Position numbers and translations under genes: made by a program. The notes under the pieces were generated by a model. That model was not told where the DNA came from. It did no database searches and worked only from the letters and a program-made list of their open reading frames with translations. DNA of 64,000 bases from SMWD01 sp002729875 (GTDB lineage: Bacteria > Pseudomonadota > Gammaproteobacteria > Steroidobacterales > GCA-2729495): positions 22,949-86,948 of the forward strand of contig DASCMH010000013.1 of NCBI GenBank assembly GCA_036010905.1. The letters are read 5' to 3'. Shown here piece by piece: positions 16,932 through 25,691 of this stretch (positions are counted from its first letter, which is position 1; the number at the start of each line of letters is the position of its first letter).

Positions 16932-18185
16932 TCATTCTCCAAGCATGAACAGTGACAAACCAGGCCAGAACGTAATCAGCAATACTGCGAATAACAGCAT
17001 TATCAGGAAAGGAAAAGTGGCCAGATATATTCTCACAATTGATTGTTCGAAACGATAGCTTGAAATAAACAGGTTCAGACCGACCGGTGGAGTCAGGAAA
17101 CCCAGCTGCATGGTAGCGAGAAAGACAATACCAAGATGCACCGGATTCACTTCATAGACCTGCGCAATAGGCAGAATGAGTGGCACCACGAGCACGAGCG
17201 CAGAAAAAATATCAAGAATCGCACCAAGGATTAGTAAAAACACAAACAGCAAGAGTAAAAAACTGACCGGCCCGCCAACAAAGCGATTGACTATTTCAAC
17301 AAGCATTTCAGGAACTTGCGCGTCTATCATATAATTTGTCGAGGCTAAAGACACGCCTAGAATAATGAGAATACCGCCGACCAGAACCATCGACTCGCGG
17401 ATGATCTCCGGCAACTGGCGCCAATCAACATCACGCAACACCAGCACCTCGACAATCAGCACATAAACAGCTGTCACAGCGGCGGCTTCGGAAACAGCGA
17501 AATAACCACTATAAATTCCACCCAGCACAAAAAATGGCAACGGAATTTCCCATGCCGAAGCCTTTAATGCACTGAACAATTCGTTTAGTGAGAAATGACT
17601 CAAAGGGGTTCGGTTGCTGCGGTTAACCCATAGCGAGTAACCACCCATGAAAACCATCATCACGATGCCCGGCAGAATGCCGGCAACAAACAAATCATCA
17701 ATCGGTACTTCGGCAACAATACCGTACAGGATCAAGGGCAACGACGGCGCGAACAACAAGCCGAGACTACCGGCTGAAGTGACGAGGCCGAGACTGAACT
17801 TCTCCGTGTAACCAGCCTGGTTCAGGGCCGGATACAAAACCGCCCCGAGCGCCACAATGGTCACTCCCGATGCGCCGGTAAAGGCGGTAAAAAACGCACA
17901 GGCTGCAATCGAGACCAGCGCAAGCCCACCGGGCATCCAGCCCAGCAGCGCACCGGTCAGTCGCATGATACGAGTGGGCGCACGACTTTCACTGAGCAGA
18001 TAACCAGCAAAGGTGAATAACGGGATGGCAAGCAGAATCGGCATCTCGGCAATGCCAAACACCTCGATCGGCACAGCCGACAGAGAAATATCACTGCGCG
18101 CATAACCCAGTATCGCGCTCATCGCTATCACGATGAATAAAGGAGTTCCAAGCAAAGCGAGCAATATGAGTATGCCAAACATCAT
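16932..18185 (-). CDS. TRAP transporter large membrane subunit (DctM type)
   Basis: A 417-residue, very hydrophobic protein with about twelve membrane segments, the DctM-type channel subunit of a TRAP (tripartite ATP-independent periplasmic) transporter. Family signatures include TGASGVTIVALGAVLYPAL, GLLFAPSLPLILYGIVAEV and LATMQLGFLTPPVGLNLF near the C-terminus, which form the sodium and substrate sites in the characterised SiaM homologue. The start ATG overlaps the dctQ stop by 4 bp. Substrate is unknown; other genes of the operon suggest something other than C4-dicarboxylates. Confidence 0.94.
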   Translation of the reverse strand: MMFGILILLALLGTPLFIVIAMSAILGYARSDISLSAVPIEVFGIAEMPILLAIPLFTFAGYLLSESRAPTRIMRLTGALLGWMPGGLALVSIAACAFFTAFTGASGVTIVALGAVLYPALNQAGYTEKFSLGLVTSAGSLGLLFAPSLPLILYGIVAEVPIDDLFVAGILPGIVMMVFMGGYSLWVNRSNRTPLSHFSLNELFSALKASAWEIPLPFFVLGGIYSGYFAVSEAAAVTAVYVLIVEVLVLRDVDWRQLPEIIRESMVLVGGILIILGVSLASTNYMIDAQVPEMLVEIVNRFVGGPVSFLLLLFVFLLILGAILDIFSALVLVVPLILPIAQVYEVNPVHLGIVFLATMQLGFLTPPVGLNLFISSYRFEQSIVRIYLATFPFLIMLLFAVLLITFWPGLSLFMLGE

Positions 18186-18700
18186 GAGCGCCCAGCTCCA
18201 CGAACAATGTCACGCAAATGTCGCAGGCTCCAGATGCCGTAACGATAAGCGATCAGGGCAAACGCAATGGGTAATATCAGCTGAAACGGCCAGGCCGGGT
18301 AATTATTCAGCAACAGATCGCCAAATTCTCTGGCATCGGCAACAAACACGCCCGCATACCATGCCAGCACGCCGGCCAGCGTCGCTGCAAGGCTATCAAT
18401 GATGAGTGCAACCCATGCTTTAGGCCCCGCCGGCAGCATCCGGGACACTACGTCAATAACGATATGCCGGCGATCACGGCTTGCTGCAACGGCACCGAGC
18501 ATAGTGACCCAGAGAACCATCAGGCGTAATGCCTCGTCGCTCCATGACAAACCCAGATCGAGCATATTGCGCATGACAATCTGCGCCGCGGCGAGAATAA
18601 TCATGGCTGCAAGTATCAGCACTAATGAAACGGTCTCGATGCAGCGGCCAAGCTGTTCAGCCTTGTCGAGCAGACCGGATTGCTGTCTGGAAGTAATCAC
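18182..18700 (-). CDS. TRAP transporter small membrane subunit (DctQ type)
   Basis: A 172-residue protein with four predicted membrane helices and the DctQ signature ILAAAQIVMRNMLDLGLSWSDEALR, followed by WVTMLGAVAASRDRRHIVID. It pairs with the DctM subunit. It overlaps both dctP and dctM by 4 bp, so all three are translationally coupled. Confidence 0.92.
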   Translation of the reverse strand: MITSRQQSGLLDKAEQLGRCIETVSLVLILAAMIILAAAQIVMRNMLDLGLSWSDEALRLMVLWVTMLGAVAASRDRRHIVIDVVSRMLPAGPKAWVALIIDSLAATLAGVLAWYAGVFVADAREFGDLLLNNYPAWPFQLILPIAFALIAYRYGIWSLRHLRDIVRGAGRS

Positions 18701-19740
18701 TCCGTGGAGTTTAACGCAGCCTGATCGGCGCCGGCGCTGGCGTGAAAATCGGCAATGTGTCCGAGTAACTCATCCAGCAGTTCCAGCGAAAAAACACCCT
18801 TCTCTGCCATCTTTCGATTGGATACGGCTGTGGTCTCACGCCAGGACGGCACCAACAGTGGATCGACACCAACAAACTGCAGCCCGTTCGAACGCAGTGC
18901 GGCTTCAGCTTCCCGGTTATCCCGGCGATTGCGTTGCTCAAATAGTGCATAAACACTGGTCAGGATTTCTCGCACTATTAACTGATCGGTCTCGCTAATC
19001 CGGCTAAATGCACGTTTGTCAATCACCAGCAAACCGGCCGTATAGGCAAACGGCTGCGTGGTTACATATTTGACCTTTGTATACCATTGCATCACGACAG
19101 CAGCGACCGGAGGCGATGCCACAAATTCCAGCAGTCCCGTTTGCAGCCCCGTCAACACGTCGGTAATCGGTAATACAACCGGCGACAGTTGCATGGATTC
19201 CATGGCCTTATAACTGATTGGGTCGCCTTCCGGCACCCAGACCTTGCGACCCTGCAGAGCAGAAATATCGGTAATCGGTTCGGCTCCCATCAACCTGGCG
19301 AAACCGCCACCGGCAAAACCGAAACTGACATAACCGGCCTCTTCCAGCCCCTTGATCAGCACCGGATCCATGCGCTCACGCACATAGTCAACTTCAGCCT
19401 GGGTCTGGAACGCCATCGGCAAACCATACAGGACGATATCGCGATAACGTTCTGCCAGCCCAATGGTAACAAATGCACCGCCCTGCAACTGACCGATACG
19501 GATCTTACGCAACACCTTTTTGTCGGCGCCCATAATACCGCCGCCATACAGCTTTAGCTTGACGCGACCAGCGGTCCTGGTTGCTATCTCTTTACCGGCG
19601 GCCTTTAAGTCCACCATCCATTGCGAACCTTCGGGTGCAATTGTGGCAATTTTAAAGGTAGTCTCCTGCGCCTCACTAATCGGCATACATGACAGCATCA
19701 GGAACAGGACAGCCGATATCAAACCCAAATGAAAACGCAT
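18697..19740 (-). CDS. TRAP transporter periplasmic binding protein (DctP type)
   Basis: A 347-residue periplasmic solute receptor with a signal peptide (about residues 1-24, ending ISEAQE). It has the DctP fold markers: KIATIAPEGSQWMVDLKAAG at the N-terminus, LKLYGGGIMGADKKVLRKIRIGQLQGG, and LQGRKVWVPEGDPISYKAM in the hinge region. The Arg that usually clamps a ligand carboxylate is not at an obvious place, so the ligand is open. The receptor is encoded directly after tatT, as in TatT/TatP pairs. Confidence 0.92.
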   Translation of the reverse strand: MRFHLGLISAVLFLMLSCMPISEAQETTFKIATIAPEGSQWMVDLKAAGKEIATRTAGRVKLKLYGGGIMGADKKVLRKIRIGQLQGGAFVTIGLAERYRDIVLYGLPMAFQTQAEVDYVRERMDPVLIKGLEEAGYVSFGFAGGGFARLMGAEPITDISALQGRKVWVPEGDPISYKAMESMQLSPVVLPITDVLTGLQTGLLEFVASPPVAAVVMQWYTKVKYVTTQPFAYTAGLLVIDKRAFSRISETDQLIVREILTSVYALFEQRNRRDNREAEAALRSNGLQFVGVDPLLVPSWRETTAVSNRKMAEKGVFSLELLDELLGHIADFHASAGADQAALNSTE

Positions 19741-19776
19741 GCATTAACCTCTACTGTTAGCCGCGCCGGCAGACTA

Positions 19777-20748
19777 TTAGAAATGTTCATCAGCGGAAGC
19801 CAGCAAATCCTTTGCCTGCTGCTGTGCAAGCCGATTGGCCAGCGTAAATCCTTTCTGTTTGACTTCGGCAGCGAGCACTTCGTTCAATAACCGATCGTGT
19901 AATTCTCGCTCGTACATGAGTCGCGCGTAACCACGAGCATATTCAACCTTAACGCTCAGATCACGCCCCCCCGTCAACACCAGGGCTTGCTCGAAATACG
20001 CCCGGCCAACTTCTGGTTTACCCCCAAGCGCGGGCGGACGTAAGGTATTAAGAATTCCGAGATACATGTTGACCGAACCTGCCGCATCGCCCGCACCAAT
20101 CGCCAGCAGATAATCGAGTGCAAACTCGACTTTCGGCAAGCCGGTCAAGGCACCGAAATCTGCGCTGTGTGCACGTATATACGCCAGATAACTAATCGAA
20201 TAGCTGTATAACGCATCCGCATCACGCGCTCCTAGCTGTCCGATGATGTCTGTGTAATCTTCAAAAATCAGTGCATCCAGGTTACAAGCCCGATCCTGAC
20301 GGACACAGAGCGCTCTGTGACCATAGTCACGGGCCCGCTCGGTTAACAGCCTGGCGCGCTCCGCATCATCAACAAAGGCAATACCGTAAACCGCATAGAT
20401 CTCCGCAGCAGTCCCCAGAATTTGAGAATTTTCCGGCGATGAAAGAACCATACTGTCAAGCAGCAGCATGAAGGCCGGTATCCCTTCGCGCACCAGTTCC
20501 GGATCTTCCTGATTAAGAATGGCTGCCGACAGGTCATCGGCCATTCGGGCTCCCGCTGAGGACACAAGGCGAGCACAACCCATCGTTACGGCAATTATGA
20601 TGACAAGACACGCTGCGGCCAGAACCCGTCTCGTTAACCGCCAAGAGTTACCTGTTGAAGCGTTTGCCCATCGTGATTGCATTACACAGTCGCAGTTATT
20701 GCGACTGTAAGCCGCTCCTGCGATATGTGAGAGCGAAGGATCTGGCAC
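19777..20748 (-). CDS. TRAP accessory lipoprotein, TatT family
   Basis: A 323-residue protein from a GTG start at 20748, which has GGGAG nine bases upstream; an ATG at 20682 (301 residues) is an alternative and gives a more usual signal peptide. Either way a hydrophobic segment ends in the lipobox VTMGC (Cys58 in the long form). The rest is helical with repeats like the T component of TRAP transporters (TatT, Tp0956 in Treponema pallidum), a trimeric TPR-fold lipoprotein that binds the periplasmic receptor. RDRACNLDALIFEDYTD and ALDYLLAIGAGDAAGSVNMY lie in the central helical part. It is 36 bp upstream of dctP and 26 bp behind rplS. Confidence 0.85.
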   Translation of the reverse strand: MPDPSLSHIAGAAYSRNNCDCVMQSRWANASTGNSWRLTRRVLAAACLVIIIAVTMGCARLVSSAGARMADDLSAAILNQEDPELVREGIPAFMLLLDSMVLSSPENSQILGTAAEIYAVYGIAFVDDAERARLLTERARDYGHRALCVRQDRACNLDALIFEDYTDIIGQLGARDADALYSYSISYLAYIRAHSADFGALTGLPKVEFALDYLLAIGAGDAAGSVNMYLGILNTLRPPALGGKPEVGRAYFEQALVLTGGRDLSVKVEYARGYARLMYERELHDRLLNEVLAAEVKQKGFTLANRLAQQQAKDLLASADEHF

Positions 20749-20774
20749 CGATTTGCTCTCCCGGCAGGGATACT

Positions 20775-21122
20775 TCAGCCAATCTTCTCTTTGATACGTG
20801 CTGACTTGCCGCTGCGCTCACGCAGAAAGTAAAGTTTGGCTCGCCGAACATCGCCGCGACGTTTGCACTCGATGCTGGCAATGCTCGGGCTATGAGTCTG
20901 AAAGACGCGCTCGACACCTTCGCCATGTGAAATTTTGCGAACTGTAAAAGATGAATTCAGGCCACGGTTACGTTTTGCAATAACCACGCCTTCATAGGCC
21001 TGCAGTCGTTCTCGATTGCCTTCCTTGACCCGGACCTGCACGATGACGGTGTCGCCCGGAGCAAAGTCCGGAATATCAGTCTTCATCTGTGCGGTTTCAA
21101 ATTCTTTGATGATGTTACCCAT
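20775..21122 (-). CDS. rplS: Large ribosomal subunit protein bL19
   Basis: A 115-residue ribosomal protein at the 30S-50S interface, same length as E. coli L19 when started at the ATG at 21122 (MGNIIKEFETAQ). A TTG 24 bases upstream is in frame but adds residues foreign to the family. The signature RVKEGNRERLQAYEGVVIAKRNRGLNSSFTVRKIS is present in pieces throughout residues 37-71. Last gene of rpsP-rimM-trmD-rplS. Confidence 0.97.
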   Translation of the reverse strand: MGNIIKEFETAQMKTDIPDFAPGDTVIVQVRVKEGNRERLQAYEGVVIAKRNRGLNSSFTVRKISHGEGVERVFQTHSPSIASIECKRRGDVRRAKLYFLRERSGKSARIKEKIG

Positions 21123-21155
21123 TTGTTCTATCCGCCTTGCGTTCAAGATTTCTGT

Positions 21156-21935
21156 TCAGTTAATACAATGTTGCTCCGGCCCATCCCGGTCCGGTTCCGA
21201 ATCCTGTTCTTCAAGAAATTCGCGTAATAATCGCTGTTCCTCTGTGTTCAACTCGCGCCCGGTCAATAATTCCGGACGTCGCAGGTATGTTCTGCCCAAT
21301 GCCTGCTTCAGGCGCCAGCGTCGAATCGCCTCATGATTACCCTCGAGTAATACCGTTGGGACCCGTCGACAGTCAACAGTCTCAGGGCGCGTGTAGTGAG
21401 GGTAATCCAGCAGGCCCTCCATAAACGAATCCTGTTCCGCCGAAGCCTCATCACCCAGCACTGCCGGCAACAACCGGGTGACGGCATCGATGACCGCCAC
21501 CGCCGCAATCTCTCCGCCGCTTAGCACAAAATCGCCAAGCGAAATTTCATCGTCCGCCTCCGCATCAAGCAAACGCTCATCGAAGCCTTCATAACGCCCT
21601 GCAACCAGCACCATACCGGCCAGTTTTGCAAACTGACGCGCCACGCCCTGGTCAAACCTGCGCCCCTGAGGGGTCAGGAAAACAACCGGACTACCTGTGG
21701 GTGACTGCTCCCGTGCCCGGCTTATGGCCGCACGAACCGGCTCTACTTTAAGCACCATCCCCGGGCCACCGCCATACGGGCGGTCATCGACGGTTCGGTG
21801 TACGTCACTCGTAAACTGCCGCGGATCGACCGTATCAATATCAATCAAGCCACGTTGCACGGCGCGCCCACAAACACCGAAACTCGTTGTCGCTGCAACG
21901 AATTGCGGAAAAAGCGTCACGACACGAAAGTCCAT
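21156..21935 (-). CDS. trmD: tRNA (guanine37-N1)-methyltransferase
   Basis: Makes m1G37 next to the anticodon of tRNAs reading CCN, CUN and CGG, preventing +1 frameshifts. The length is 259 residues. The trefoil-knot SAM-binding elements are visible: RPYGGGPGMVLK, VAGRYEGFDERLL and LSGGEIAAVAVIDAVTRLLP, and the catalytic Asp is in LDYPHYTRP. It is between rimM (38 bp) and rplS (33 bp), as in most bacteria. Confidence 0.97.
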   Translation of the reverse strand: MDFRVVTLFPQFVAATTSFGVCGRAVQRGLIDIDTVDPRQFTSDVHRTVDDRPYGGGPGMVLKVEPVRAAISRAREQSPTGSPVVFLTPQGRRFDQGVARQFAKLAGMVLVAGRYEGFDERLLDAEADDEISLGDFVLSGGEIAAVAVIDAVTRLLPAVLGDEASAEQDSFMEGLLDYPHYTRPETVDCRRVPTVLLEGNHEAIRRWRLKQALGRTYLRRPELLTGRELNTEEQRLLREFLEEQDSEPDRDGPEQHCIN

Positions 21936-21973
21936 GCCCTAATCTCTGCTTCTCACCAAGTCCACCACGTTGT

Positions 21974-22477
21974 TCAGAACTCGGAGTTCCAATCAACAGT
22001 GATTATTGCCGCAGCAAGGTCGACGCATTTAATCACGTCACCGATAACAAACGGAATCAGCCGGCGCCTTTCACCCGTTACCACCAAGACGTCATTCGCC
22101 CCTGTTTCCAGCAAACTATCCACAACGCCGAGGGTTACACCATTATTCGTCATGACCCGCAATCCAACCAGGTCATGCCAGTAATATTCGTTATTCCCGA
22201 TTTGCGCGAACAACTCGCGACTAACGAGTATGTCCTTACCAACCATTGCCGCTGCCGCATCGCGATCTTCAACCCCGGCAATCTGTGCTATCAGACCTTT
22301 GCCTTGCTCGCGACCCGCAGTCGGATCAACCTCTTCAATGACGCCGGCACGCTCCAGGCACCAGGGTCGGTAAGCCAGGATATTCTTCCGCGGTTCGGTA
22401 TAGGAAGTAACCTTAACCCAACCCTTTACGCCATACAGTCCGGCAATACGCCCGACAACAACTAACTTCTCGTCCAC
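21974..22477 (-). CDS. rimM: Ribosome maturation factor RimM
   Basis: A 167-residue 30S maturation factor that binds S19 and helps fold the 3' domain of 16S rRNA. The N-terminal beta-barrel (VVGRIAGLYGVKGWVKV) and the PRC-barrel domain (YYWHDLVGLRVMTNNG onward) are both seen. Start is a GTG at 22477. It lies 27 bp after rpsP. Confidence 0.95.
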   Translation of the reverse strand: MDEKLVVVGRIAGLYGVKGWVKVTSYTEPRKNILAYRPWCLERAGVIEEVDPTAGREQGKGLIAQIAGVEDRDAAAAMVGKDILVSRELFAQIGNNEYYWHDLVGLRVMTNNGVTLGVVDSLLETGANDVLVVTGERRRLIPFVIGDVIKCVDLAAAIITVDWNSEF

Positions 22478-22504
22478 ACCGAAAGCGCAGACCCTGACAC
22501 CGAG

Positions 22505-22783
22505 CTACTCGGCAGCCGCTGCGGCCGCCAAAGTTCCCTGCGTCTTACGAAAATTCTTTAATAACGTCGATACACGATCACTCGGTTGAGCACCATGACC
22601 AATCCAGTGCTCGATGCGATCAATATCAACGCGTAATTTTTCTTCGCCTCCACGCGCAACCGGGTTAAAAAAACCAACCCGCTCAAGATAGCGGCCATCG
22701 CGGCGATTGCGCTGATCCGTCACAACGATGTGATAAAAGGGACGTTTCTTTGCACCGCTGCGGGACAATCGGATACTGACCAT
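22505..22783 (-). CDS. rpsP: Small ribosomal subunit protein bS16
   Basis: A 92-residue ribosomal protein with the conserved N-terminus MVSIRLSRSGAKKRPFYHIV and RDGRYLERVGFFNP. The C-terminus ends in a short Ala-rich tail (TLAAAAAAE). First gene of rpsP-rimM-trmD-rplS and preceded by a hairpin with a T-run (22804-22840). Confidence 0.97.
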   Translation of the reverse strand: MVSIRLSRSGAKKRPFYHIVVTDQRNRRDGRYLERVGFFNPVARGGEEKLRVDIDRIEHWIGHGAQPSDRVSTLLKNFRKTQGTLAAAAAAE

Positions 22784-22803
22784 GATTCAATTCATTCCTG
22801 TCT

Positions 22804-22840
22804 AAAAAATAGGCCGGCGTATCGGGCAACCCCGATCCGG
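22804..22840 (-). terminator. Hairpin with T-run in the rpsP leader (attenuator candidate)
   Basis: On the minus strand CCGGATCGGG-GTTG-CCCGAT-ACG-CCGG folds as a ten-pair stem with a three-base bulge, followed by CCTATTTTTT. This is the form of an intrinsic terminator. It ends 20 bases before the rpsP ATG and lies just downstream of a candidate promoter, so it would sit inside the rpsP leader. It could be a regulated attenuator or the terminator for transcripts arriving from upstream. Confidence 0.55.
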
Positions 22841-22856
22841 ATAGGCTAATCGACTA

Positions 22857-22884
22857 ATTTTACTGGAATCTGCGCGAAAGTGAA
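22857..22884 (-). promoter_or_regulatory. Candidate rpsP operon promoter
   Basis: On the minus strand TTCACT (22884-22879) and TAAAAT (22862-22857) are 16 bp apart. A start near 22850 would give a leader of about 70 bases that contains the hairpin at 22804-22840. Confidence 0.4.
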
Positions 22885-23079
22885 GCCATCCGAAGAGGGA
22901 AAATGGATCTCATGCCACTCGCGCGCATGGCCACGCCCCCGAATGGTGGCCTGGCCACCCTCACAACGGGGCCTAATGACAGTTTCAGGTGAGCAACAAA
23001 GCTCAGGCCCTCATTGGGCCCAGCACAAACTCACCATACAGACAGCTGCCCGGTAAGCTGCCCCGCAGAACCGGGATTG

Positions 23080-23772
23080 TTACACTACCGGGTTTACTCG
23101 TGATCGTACCCGACGCAGGCTCACAAGCCCCATCAACGCCGAGCCAAACAGCCAGGCGGCCGCAGGAACCGGCACTGCGGCAATATCACCGGAGCGCACC
23201 GCCCACGCATTGTAGTAGTCGAGCTTATCGCCGCTGAACTGGTTACCGTTGTAGAAATCAAAGCCCCATGCGAAATCGGTATGGGTCACGTACTCCGTAC
23301 CGGACCAGTACAGGTAGGGCTGAAAATTTGTAAACGGGCCCGTCTCGGTCAGGCCCCAGCCCGGCTGCGGCCCAATACCGTCGCCGTCGAGATACGCCAG
23401 GTTGCCCAGCGTGTCGTAGAACAGGCTCGCCATCTCGCCCGTGCTGGTGTCCACGTTATAACCACAGTCCGTATACTCAAAGGCGTAGTTACAGCCCGGG
23501 GTACCCGAGTCGGTCACTGTCGGCAGCCGCCAGTCCGTTGTCCCCAGGTGGCCAGCACCGGTGTTCAGCGTGCTAACCCAGGTCTGCGCCTGGTTCCACG
23601 TCATCAAACCATCTGCATCGTAGCTCGACGTCTGGGCCCAGTTCGTATCCGCCAGCCAGGTGAGGTCCAGAACAGTATCGTAATAAGCTGCTCCGCCTGC
23701 CCGGCTGAGCAGCGCTGCATCGGCCGATGTAAAAACAAACAGCAGTAAAATTCCTGATAGGTGTTTCATCAA
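23080..23772 (-). CDS. Exported DUF1566-type protein with PEP-CTERM-like sorting tag
   Basis: A 230-residue protein with a signal peptide (about 1-19) and a DUF1566/Lcl-type domain: repeated Trp-rich segments such as DLTWLADTNWAQT, TDWRLPTV and YLYWSGTEY, ending with FDFYNGNQFSGDK and WAVRSGD. The C-terminus is a sorting signal: VPVPAAAWLFGSALMGL, then LRRVRSR, that is, a tag, a membrane helix and basic residues, as in PEP-CTERM/VPxPA proteins processed by an exosortase. Its ribosome site AAGGGGGA is strong. Role unknown; the domain is common in secreted and surface proteins. Confidence 0.88.
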   Translation of the reverse strand: MMKHLSGILLLFVFTSADAALLSRAGGAAYYDTVLDLTWLADTNWAQTSSYDADGLMTWNQAQTWVSTLNTGAGHLGTTDWRLPTVTDSGTPGCNYAFEYTDCGYNVDTSTGEMASLFYDTLGNLAYLDGDGIGPQPGWGLTETGPFTNFQPYLYWSGTEYVTHTDFAWGFDFYNGNQFSGDKLDYYNAWAVRSGDIAAVPVPAAAWLFGSALMGLVSLRRVRSRVNPVV

Positions 23773-24144
23773 ATCCCCCTTTTTTAAATTGCCCTGCCCG
23801 CCACGGCTACTCGATGACCGTAATCCAGCAGCAATCGCGCTTATCTGCGATTGCCCGTAATTGCATCACCGAGAATACAATAGTTTCATTTGTACACCTG
23901 CACCAAGAAACAGGCAAATTATAAGATTATGTAAAAGATATTATTTCAATGCTTTATATCAACTTACTCAAAATCGAATCGGCTCTGGGTCGGGGACAGC
24001 ACACAAAGTTGCGCAGCGCTGACAAGCAGATTGAGCCTGACGGCTGCGGGTCAGTAGCGGATCCGGACCTGGACCCGGCAATCGGCAGCTTTCGGGCGCA
24101 TAGGTGACTTTAAAGCAGCACCAAGCTCCCGCAACCGGCAACAG
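23773..24144. other. Intergenic region upstream of the DUF1566 gene
   Basis: No gene seen. It holds the strong ribosome site of the DUF1566 gene and a perfect dyad GCAATCGC (23831-23838) / GCGATTGC (23847-23854) with an 8-base spacer, about 60-80 bases ahead of that gene, which may be an operator. The section 23870-23970 is AT-rich and suits promoters. The last 150 bases, next to the ffh stop, are GC-rich without recognisable features. Confidence 0.6.
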
Positions 24145-25500
24145 TCAGCCCCCTGTCATCCCACGCAGCATATCTTTCATCTTCCCGCCCTTACCAAGCT
24201 TGCCCATCATTTTCTGCATCTGAAGATGCTGCTTCAGCAACCGGTTAACATCCTGTATCGCCTGTCCTGAACCCATTGCAATTCGCCGTTTCCTCGAGCC
24301 CTTGATCACTTTTGGAAAGCGTCGTTCTTCGGGTGTCATCGAGTTGATAATCGCAATCTGTCGGGCAATCGCCCGTGAATCCACTTGCTCGGCCAACTTT
24401 TCGGCATCGACGCCACCCGGTATCGGCAACTTGCCCAGCAGGCTCTCAATGCCGCCCATGCTGGCCATCTGAGCGAGTTGATCGCGCAGATCGGCAAGAT
24501 CAAACCCCTTGCCTTTGCGGACCTTGTTAACAAGTTTCTGGGCCTTTTCGTGATCAACCTTGTCCTGGACCTCCTCGACAAGGCTCAGAACATCCCCCAT
24601 ACCCAGGATACGTGATGCCATGCGATCGGGATGAAAGGCCTCAATAGCCTCGGTATCCTCGCCGACACCAATAAAGCGGATCGGCTTATCGGTCACGGTT
24701 CGCACCGACAATGCGGCACCGCCGCGCGCATCACCGTCGGTCTTGGTCAGAATCACACCGGTTAAAGGCAGCGCCGCAGAGAACGCGGCGGCGACATTAA
24801 CCGCGTCCTGGCCGGCCATGCTGTCGACGACGAACAGGGTCTCTGCCGGTGATATTGCGGTGTGAATCTGCCCGAGTTCAGCGAGCAATTCCTCATCCAG
24901 ACGCGTACGCCCCGCTGTATCGAGGATTAGCACATCGCATGATCCGCGGCGTGCCGCCACGACGGCTTGCTCGGCAATTGACACCGGCGCAGCAGTCGTA
25001 TCGGTCGGACAAAAGGCTGCCCCGACCTGTTCGGACAGCTGTTCCAGTTGCAGAATAGCGGCCGGTCTGCGGGTATCGAGGCTGGCTAACATCGGCTTTT
25101 TCGCATGCCGTTGGGCAAGATGCCGGGCCAGTTTAGCCGCTGTAGTAGTTTTGCCAACTCCCTGCAGGCCAGCCAGCAGGATCACGACCGGCGGCTGATG
25201 ACGGAGATTGATGCCGTCACCATCAACTTCTGCATGACCCAGCGTTTCAGTCAGTTCATCATGCAGGATTTTTATGAAGACCTGTCCGGGCGTCAGGCTG
25301 CGCGTAACTTCAGAGCCAATCGCACGTTTGCGAACCCGGCCGATAAAATCCTTGACGACCGGCAGCGCCACATCGGCCTCGACCAGCGCCCGGCGAACAT
25401 CGCGAACCGCATCGGTAATGTTGGCGTCGCTTAACCTGCCTTTGCCGCGCACCCGCTCAGCAACTGCCTTAAGCCTGGAACTCAGATTATCAAACATCAA
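24145..25500 (-). CDS. ffh: Signal recognition particle GTPase
   Basis: The protein part of the SRP, partner of the ffs RNA found at 1.4-1.5 kb. The length is 451 residues. The N domain (1-90) is followed by the G domain with G1 GLQGVGKT (111-118), DTRRPAA, ILDTAGRT and TKTDGDARGG, and the methionine-rich M domain (about 330-451) with RIAMGSGQAIQDVNRLLKQ, the RNA-binding helix-turn-helix, and a Met/Gly/Lys-rich tail. It is divergent from corB, as in E. coli. Confidence 0.97.
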   Translation of the reverse strand: MMFDNLSSRLKAVAERVRGKGRLSDANITDAVRDVRRALVEADVALPVVKDFIGRVRKRAIGSEVTRSLTPGQVFIKILHDELTETLGHAEVDGDGINLRHQPPVVILLAGLQGVGKTTTAAKLARHLAQRHAKKPMLASLDTRRPAAILQLEQLSEQVGAAFCPTDTTAAPVSIAEQAVVAARRGSCDVLILDTAGRTRLDEELLAELGQIHTAISPAETLFVVDSMAGQDAVNVAAAFSAALPLTGVILTKTDGDARGGAALSVRTVTDKPIRFIGVGEDTEAIEAFHPDRMASRILGMGDVLSLVEEVQDKVDHEKAQKLVNKVRKGKGFDLADLRDQLAQMASMGGIESLLGKLPIPGGVDAEKLAEQVDSRAIARQIAIINSMTPEERRFPKVIKGSRKRRIAMGSGQAIQDVNRLLKQHLQMQKMMGKLGKGGKMKDMLRGMTGG

Positions 25501-25691
25501 TCAACCTCACCCGCCAACCGGTTCAACCCGGCAAAAAATGCATTTTAGCCCGAACATCAGCTCAGAATCAGGCTGGTGAAGCAACTCATGCTCAAAATTA
25601 TTGGCTCACAGGAGATCTAGTCCCTTGACAGCCTGCCACTGCGTTAGCCAACATCACCCATATTAATGGTCACAAAGGAGGACTCACCTTC

